DNA of 64,000 nucleotides from Chimonanthus salicifolius (lineage: Eukaryota; Streptophyta; Magnoliopsida; Laurales; Calycanthaceae): positions 45,568,111-45,632,110 of the forward strand of contig CM023537.1 of the NCBI GenBank assembly GCA_013350335.1. The letters run 5' to 3'. Shown in pieces: positions 58,628-64,000 of the stretch. The notes below the pieces were generated by a model that saw only the letters and a list, made by a program, of their open reading frames with translations, searched no databases and was not told where the DNA came from. How positions within the stretch are numbered: the first letter of the stretch is position 1; each line of letters starts with the position of its first letter. The position numbers and the translations under genes were made by a program.

Positions 58628-59166
58628 ATGCCCAAGAAGACGGCAACTTTGACTCGTCCTATGTACTCTTTAGAACAAGGAGAATCCAGTCATACAAGTC
58701 GGTGGGCCAAAAGAACAAAAAAAAACAACTTTTCGTTCTTGCCCTGGGTCAAGCTTTGAAAATCCTGTGTATATTCAGGAACAACAGGAAACTCAACCTG
58801 AGGTAGGAGAAGATCCCATAGTTGATAGGGGTGTCATTTTCAAAGAAAGACGAGAGGAAATGAGAGAAGAAGTAGATGAATAAAATGGTCATAGAACCTG
58901 AAACGAAGACCAGGCTGACAGTGAAGAGGAAAACAATGACTCTGACGACTTTTGGAGAGACTCTGATGAAGAAGAAGAGTATCAGCACCCCTCTCTAGAA
59001 AATCTGAGCAGAAAGGTATCCCAACTAGAGGAGAATGGACTATCTTGAAAATAGTCTAGAAAGTATACAGTTGACTGTCCGGGATCTAGTTGGGGCTACC
59101 TCCTTCTCTGATAGAGTTCTAGATACTCCTCCTCCTCCTGCACCTCCTCAGGGTGGCTCTGCTTAG
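58628..59166 (+). pseudogene. Remnant of the 3' (env-like) ORF of T4
   Basis: It begins with an ATG at 58628 (MPKKTATLTRPMYSLEQGES, then basic residues), jumps frame, and continues as an acidic region (QEQQETQPEVGEDPIVDRGV, DSDDFWRDSDEEEEYQHPS). It ends in a short coiled coil (LENLSRKVSQLEE, YLENSLESIQLTVRDLVGA) and a proline-rich tail stopping at 59164-59166. About 180 residues remain, with stops near 58880 and 58900 and a frameshift near 59035. Position after gag and before the polypurine tract, plus basic-acidic-coiled composition, fit the extra 3' ORF of Maximus/SIRE Copia elements. No membrane segment is visible, so the env-like label is only positional. Confidence 0.5.
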
Positions 59167-60148
59167 GATAGTTTTTAGAAAAACTATACTTTTGTTATTT
59201 TGTCTACGCACCCATAGTATCCCCTTTAGCAAAAACCATATGTACTCAATGTACATTTTGTCAAATGCAATGATATTGTTTGGTTTAGTATGATATGTGC
59301 ATTGTTGTGTATGTATGTCATTTATCTCTTGTGTATAATATACTAACATGTAGGTTTGAATGAGTTTGTTTTGTATTGACATGTTAGGGAGATAAGGATT
59401 CAAGATGTGATGCTACACATATACTTGGAGTATGGGGGAGCACAAAATATGTGCTAATTAACTGTTGTCATTGGTCATGGCAGTTTGTGGAGGAAGGTGA
59501 ATGCAAGCATGAAAGCTTGAAGAGAAATCAACTTAGGGGCAGCTAAGTTTCTCGGGGAGCAAAGAAGAAAAAGCTAAGAAAAATTTCTTAGTGAATGGGG
59601 GAGGAAACTTGAAAAAGCTAGGGACATTAGCTATAACCCTTGAAGCAATATGCTGGAAACCAGCTTGTGCAAAGGCATACAAACCTTGTTGCACAAAAAG
59701 TGTGCACTGAACCATGAGTTGGAATAGACCTCAGTCAAGCACCAATGCAAGACGCATGGGGGAGTGCTTAGTCTTGGTGCATGCCTACTAACTCTTTGTC
59801 AGTTGAATGACAAAATGATGGGAGAAAGTAGTAGAAGCTTGGAGCTGGGAAGCTCAAGGAGATTGGGTGAATCCTAGCAATTCATTTGTGTATGGGGAAG
59901 AAAATCATATTTAGTCCATGGATGTTTTATGGTTTGGACTAACCCATCTAATGATTGTCTAGTATTGCTTGCTTTTTTGTGCTTAAACAGGAAAATAAAA
60001 ATGAAGCAAACTAAGCAATAATATGAAGACCATAGTCTTATTAATCCATTTGAATATACATGTAATTTAATGTTTTGTATTCAAATGTGTTATAATAAAG
60101 GGTGGGCATATAATTGGGTTAGCTTCTAGGTTTTGTCATGTAATTAAC
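59167..60148 (+). other. 3' untranslated interior of T4
   Basis: About 1 kb with no coding sequence. Phrases such as GTATGGGGGAGCACAAAATATG, CATGGGGGAGTGCTTAG and GTTAGGGAGATAAGG are G-rich and typical of the region before a Copia polypurine tract. Confidence 0.55.
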
Positions 60149-60160
60149 AAAGGAGGAGAT
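60149..60160 (+). other. Polypurine tract of T4
   Basis: AAAGGAGGAGAT lies immediately before the 3' LTR, as expected for plus-strand priming. Confidence 0.8.
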
Positions 60161-61315
60161 TATTAGTGCCTCGGCTTGACCGAATCCCTGTTTGTCAATT
60201 ACATAACTCAGATAGAAGCACTTGCTAAGAAGCTTGAAGAGTCAAGATAATCTAGGAAGAAGATCATGCTCCACCAAGCTCAAAGCTCTTCGTCATGGTA
60301 ATCACAAGAAAAGGTATAAGGCCATAGATGACCCTAGGTGGAACCCACACCAAAGAGAGGACCACTAGGCTTAGTTGCTTATGTTGGTAATAAACATAAC
60401 TTGCCTAGAGAGGAAGTTGAACAGTGAATTGGAAGTGAACTTGGAAACATGAATTATGTTCACTGTCAGCACAACTAGTCTATCTCACCGACCTCTCGGT
60501 GTAGTCAGGAACGACCCGCCATGGTCAAAGATTGGTCAGCCAGATTGTCATTGGTTCTGGAAATTAAAAGTGTCATTCTGGAAATACCTCTGACCGAGAG
60601 TCTCGTATGCACCTACCCATCAATGATGAACTTGAACGACTCCTTGTGGTCAACGACTCGTAGGTATAAAACTTATAAGTTATGGACTGGGAACTTATAA
60701 GGGCTCTCCATAAAACAGACATATCTGCAAACAAAGATTGATCGAGAGATACAGGACCGACCCCTCGGTAAAGGGCAACATGTCGTTCTGGGTAACATGT
60801 TTCAAAAGAGGAGACTATTGTTAAGCATGTTTTTGCACCAGAACGAGCCTCTCATATGAACCGACCCCTCAGTGCCACATAAAAGACTCTAGAGCGTCAT
60901 TTTTAGCACAGTGGTGGATGGAAGTCCCAGCCGATTGAGTGATGTGGAATTCCTACTCTAATTGTGAGGGGTGTAAGCCCCCCCAATAGTGAATTTGGGG
61001 ATAGCTCAAGGTTGAGCAAGTCCTAACAGTGGATGTAGGTTGGCGAACCGAACCACTATATATCTTGTGTGATTGTGTTAGTGGTGTTAGATCCAATTCC
61101 TTGTGTTGATTATTTGAACACATCTGCTAACACACACACTCTTAATTGTTATTTCCGCTACACTTAATTAATCAATTAAATTAAATTCAAAAAGGACCAA
61201 CGTATTTGGATTGACCTATTCACACCCCCCCCCCCCCCCCCTCCCCCCTCCCCCCTCCCCCCCCCTCCTCCTGGGTCAATCAGGTTGTTCTAGCACCCAT
61301 GTAATGGGTATTTCA
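60161..61315 (+). repeat. 3' LTR of T4, internally deleted, with long C tracts
   Basis: 1155 bp, TATTAGTGCCTCGG (TG mutated to TA) to GGGTATTTCA. Compared with the 5' LTR it lacks the equivalent of about 55604-56195, including the TATA box and start site. The join is at GTGCCAC/ATAAAAG. A poly-C stretch broken by single Ts (about 61225-61266) sits where the other LTR has CCCCCTCTGCCCCC. Confidence 0.88.
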
Positions 61316-62890
61316 CTTATTGATCCAATCCGTTGAAGTTGGAAGGGAAAAATCGTAAATATCTATATCTCATTTATTTATTTTGAAAATTTAACAAAAA
61401 ACCGTTTCACTATGGAAAACCACTCATTTGGAATATTTGATTTATGAAACTCACACACACTCTATGATTTCAATAGCATATTTAACGGACTTCATCGAAC
61501 ATTTTATTGATTAGTCGATTTTCAGTTATTTTAACCCCTTTAAAAGACCCACTTTGTAAAACCCTAATTTTTAAATGCCTATCAAAGTAAAAAATTTACA
61601 AGAAGATAGTATGTGTTTAATCTGTGTTTTGACCAAGCATTTCATTTTCAGATTTCTATTTTGAGATCTTAGACTCTCAATCCAAGCATCGAGGTACAAA
61701 CCGTTGATTTCATTAAATCAATGTTTTGCCTCTAATAGATTGGCTTTTGTCACCGTATGTTTCTGAAAACAGTTTAGATTAGCTTATGTCTGATATCCCA
61801 GACTCATCTGCGTAGTCAAATTTACCCGAAGGCATCCCAATTTTCTCAAGTTTTAATCAAAGTTCGATTTTATTACAAACTATAGGCAGTTGATATTTAA
61901 ATAAACGTTAAAGTACTGTAACCATAGCATAGGGTGGGCGGCAATCCTACCCTTCCGATTCTATATAACAGATGCCATGTGTTTGTTTTCTTCCTACTGC
62001 ACCTAGCTTAATCCTTAGAACTCTATTTTTCTCTCTCTCTCTCTCCATCTCTCAAACTCACCTCTTCTTCAAAGCATCTTCAAACCGTAACAATAGCTTC
62101 TTCTTACCTCTATTTGCTTTGAAACTGAAGAATTCTTAAAATGAAGCTCCTAGATACTCAAATTTACACTAGAAGGTGCCCAATCTATTCATTTAACTTA
62201 AGTAAGGAGTTTAGAAAAGATTAGAAGCAAATTGGATTAAAATTGGCTAAGAAAATGAAATTTGGATAAGCTGAAAAAACTATGTTTTAACTATTGTACA
62301 CTTAAGATCAATATGTTTTCTCAATCAAATTATGTATATTGAAGTTCAAAAATGACGTAAATAATGTGCATTAATCATATGACCTGATAGTTTTTTAAGT
62401 TAGGCTTAAAAATACATCCCTTTTCAAATTCGTAATCTACTGTTTATGTCCCGTCACTATGTCTGCGAGTAACTGTCTGAAGAAGAGGATCTTCGGAAGC
62501 TCTTCGACTTAGCTCAGAAGTTTCGAAGCTCCATACTTTAGAAGTTCCGAACACAGTTCGAACATTCCGAAGCTTTCTGAGGCCAATTATTTTTTCTACC
62601 TCTGCTAGATTGTTTCGAACATTCCAAGGATGGAACTCGGTCGGTCCAAAGCATAACAAAAAATTTATTGTTTCTGTCGAACTCACTTTGGACGTTTCAA
62701 TGCAGAGACTTCAGAAGTTCCAAAGACAAAGGTTTAGAATTTCCGCAGCATGACCCATCTGCCCTGTTGTACCGTAAACATCTCGGACGATCCAAAGATG
62801 TACCTTTGGAAGGTTTGAACATACTAAAGTTCGGAAGTTCCGAAGGACCTATTTGTCATTTCTAAATTTGTTTCTAAAATTTGGAATAAA

Positions 62891-64000
62891 TGTATAAGTC
62901 CCTTGGGGTGCTAGATTGACCTTAGAGGGGGTGAATAGGGCAATCTCCTAATTTGTTGGTCCTTTAAAAGTTAGTTGATTAATTAAACTATTTGCAGCGA
63001 ATAAATTAAATTAATCAAGATAAGTGTGTTGTATGATACAATAGTGTGCCAATAAAAGATCAATCACATAAAGATAAAGCCAAATGCCCATAACACCATA
63101 TTTATAGTGGTTCGGTGTAAACCCTCCTACATCCACTGATGGACTCACCCAAATTTGGGCTATTCCAATTCACTATGTGGAGAATTTCACCCACAAATAG
63201 AGTAGGAATTCCACATATCTCGATTGATTGGTAATTTCACCCAATCCTTAAGATTTTGAAAGGTTCGACCTACTCAGGTCTACGTCCTTATCCCTCTATT
63301 TTTTAGAATGGTTCAATCCCCCTCGATTTAGTACACTGTACAAGATGATTTAGAAAAGAAAATCAAATTAGAAGCACTTGCCTTGTTGAGTTCTCTTGTT
63401 GTAGATGTGTGCTTTTTGAAGAATCTCCCAATGTGATTTCGTTTAATGACGAAGATATTCCGAGTATATGCAATCACAATCCTTGGAGGTCTCGAGGAAA
63501 TTGGGTGATCAATATCTATCCTAGAATATTTTTCTTTCTCTCAATCTCAATCTAGGGAAGATTGGATTTTCAAATGATTCTCCTGTGTGAAGTGTCCAAA
63601 TTCATCAAAGTTTGGAGAATATATAGGCAAACACAAAAATCCCCACTATGAGTTGTCAATGGGTCGACCTGGTTGACGGGTCAGTACTGGCATAGTGTCG
63701 TTGCAATTTGACTGTTAAGCTTCCAACGGATATAATACGGTCACTACCAATGGTTCGGTCTCCTTGATGGTCGACATGAATTATGTTCGACATGTCGATC
63801 TTGTCAATGGGTCGGTCCAGATTATCAGACAGCAGCAAAAAAATACAGAGCATGCTCATCCAGAATCTTAAAAATATTGATTGACATGTCTGTCCATTGA
63901 TGGGTTGATGACCTCGATGTGTCTGTCTGAGAGTACCCTAGAGTTCTAAGTCCAAAACTCAACTCGACCCAGGTCGACATGTCGTGTTCCCCGATAAGTC
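62891..64000 (-). mobile_element. T5: minus-strand Copia-type LTR, running off the window
   Basis: Reverse-complement match to the T family from its 3' end: GGTGCTAGATTGACCTTAGAG, GGGGTGAATAGGGCAATC and AATTGGTCCTTT-type phrases. GTGGTTCGGTGTAAACCCTC at 63110 is the complement of the CTAACAGTGGATGTAGG section. A TATA-like TATATATTC lies on the minus strand near 63610-63622. Beyond it (63650-64000) are GTCGACATGTCGAC and GGGTCGACCTGGTTGACG motifs. The left end is TGTATAAGTCCC. No target duplication can be checked. Confidence 0.75.

Larger units (their letters stand above)
54889..61315 (+). mobile_element. Copia element T4: complete ends, gag plus env-like remnant, no pol
   Basis: A 6.4-kb element with two LTRs (54889-56611 and 60161-61315), a primer-binding site, a polypurine tract and a perfect target duplication CTTAT (54884-54888 and 61316-61320). 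The interior is only 3.5 kb and codes for a Copia gag (56680-58277) and the remains of a second, C-terminal ORF (58628-59166). No protease, integrase, reverse transcriptase or RNase H motif is seen between them. The gag with UBN2-like core, two CCHC knuckles and long coiled coil, plus an extra 3' ORF, suggests a Maximus/SIRE-type Copia (inference). The LTRs look about 88-90% alike where aligned, so it is not recent. Confidence 0.9.
54748..62890 (+). mobile_element. X3: large LTR of the X family, interrupted by the Copia element
   Basis: 54748 reads TATAATACCTCGAC then TTTAAATTAGACATAATTG, homologous to the X1 start (TGTAAAAACCTGACCC..TTAATTAGAATAATG) with the second G mutated to A. Homology resumes at 61321: GTGTTTAATCTGTGTTTTG at 61610 matches X2 at 17870, AACCGTTGATTTCATTAAAT at 61700 matches 17967, and a TATA CTATATAACAG lies at 61962. 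A TTCGGAAG/TTCCGAA array occupies 62455-62840. The 3' part is cut at 62891 by T5 and would continue beyond the window. Confidence 0.7.

Overview
This window is repeat-dominated plant nuclear DNA. The evidence is LTR retrotransposons with initiator-methionine tRNA primer-binding sites, TRIMs, hAT- and Stowaway-type MITEs, a SINE-like insertion and a degraded plant-type hAT transposase. The density of large solo LTRs nested in one another points to a seed plant, probably an angiosperm, with a large repeat-rich genome. The species cannot be named from what is here. I found no convincing host gene, tRNA, rRNA, CRISPR array or prokaryotic feature. All coding similarity is to broken transposon proteins. 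Statements about family relationships below come from reading the sequence by eye, not from database searches.

Layout. (1) 1-8.6 kb: a hAT transposase C-terminus (2-644), then Gypsy element 1 on the minus strand (761-8591). Its gag-protease gene is split by a Copia-type solo LTR (T1, 2138-3696) and a 3-kb solo LTR (X1, 4101-7152, target duplication ATAAT). (2) 8.6-21.2 kb: a chimeric pair of large LTRs (Y1a/Y1b) carrying a 3.2-kb solo LTR (V, target duplication AGAGC) and a truncated U/Z1 composite, joined to a 5'-truncated large LTR (X2). (3) 21.2-24.8 kb: Gypsy element 2, minus strand, with broken gag, leader, primer-binding site and LTR. (4) 24.8-31.4 kb: a hAT-like non-autonomous element, a perfect hAT MITE (28099-28463), and a Copia-type solo LTR (P) holding another solo LTR (T2). 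(5) 33.3-46.6 kb: the deepest nest. W lies inside Z2, Z2 inside Y2, and Y2 inside X4; X4 also carries a TRIM, solo LTR T3 and a TRIM solo LTR. (6) 46.6-54.7 kb: a TRIM with a 40-G tract, a Copia-type LTR, a minus-strand TRIM, a SINE, a Stowaway MITE and a small hAT MITE. (7) 54.7-64 kb: large LTR X3 interrupted by a full-length but pol-less Copia element with gag and an env-like remnant (54889-61315, target duplication CTTAT), then a minus-strand LTR (T5) running off the end.

How the parts relate. Nothing here encodes a complete transposition machine. The coding elements lack reverse transcriptase, RNase H and integrase, so they would have depended on autonomous relatives. Almost every other large element is a solo LTR left by LTR-LTR recombination. 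Two signals go beyond ordinary TE annotation. First, LTRs of several structurally unrelated families carry a block of short, near-palindromic repeated motifs near the promoter, with a different private motif in each copy. Second, a conserved pyrimidine-rich TTTCAGG block recurs at a similar distance from the 3' end of otherwise diverged large LTRs.
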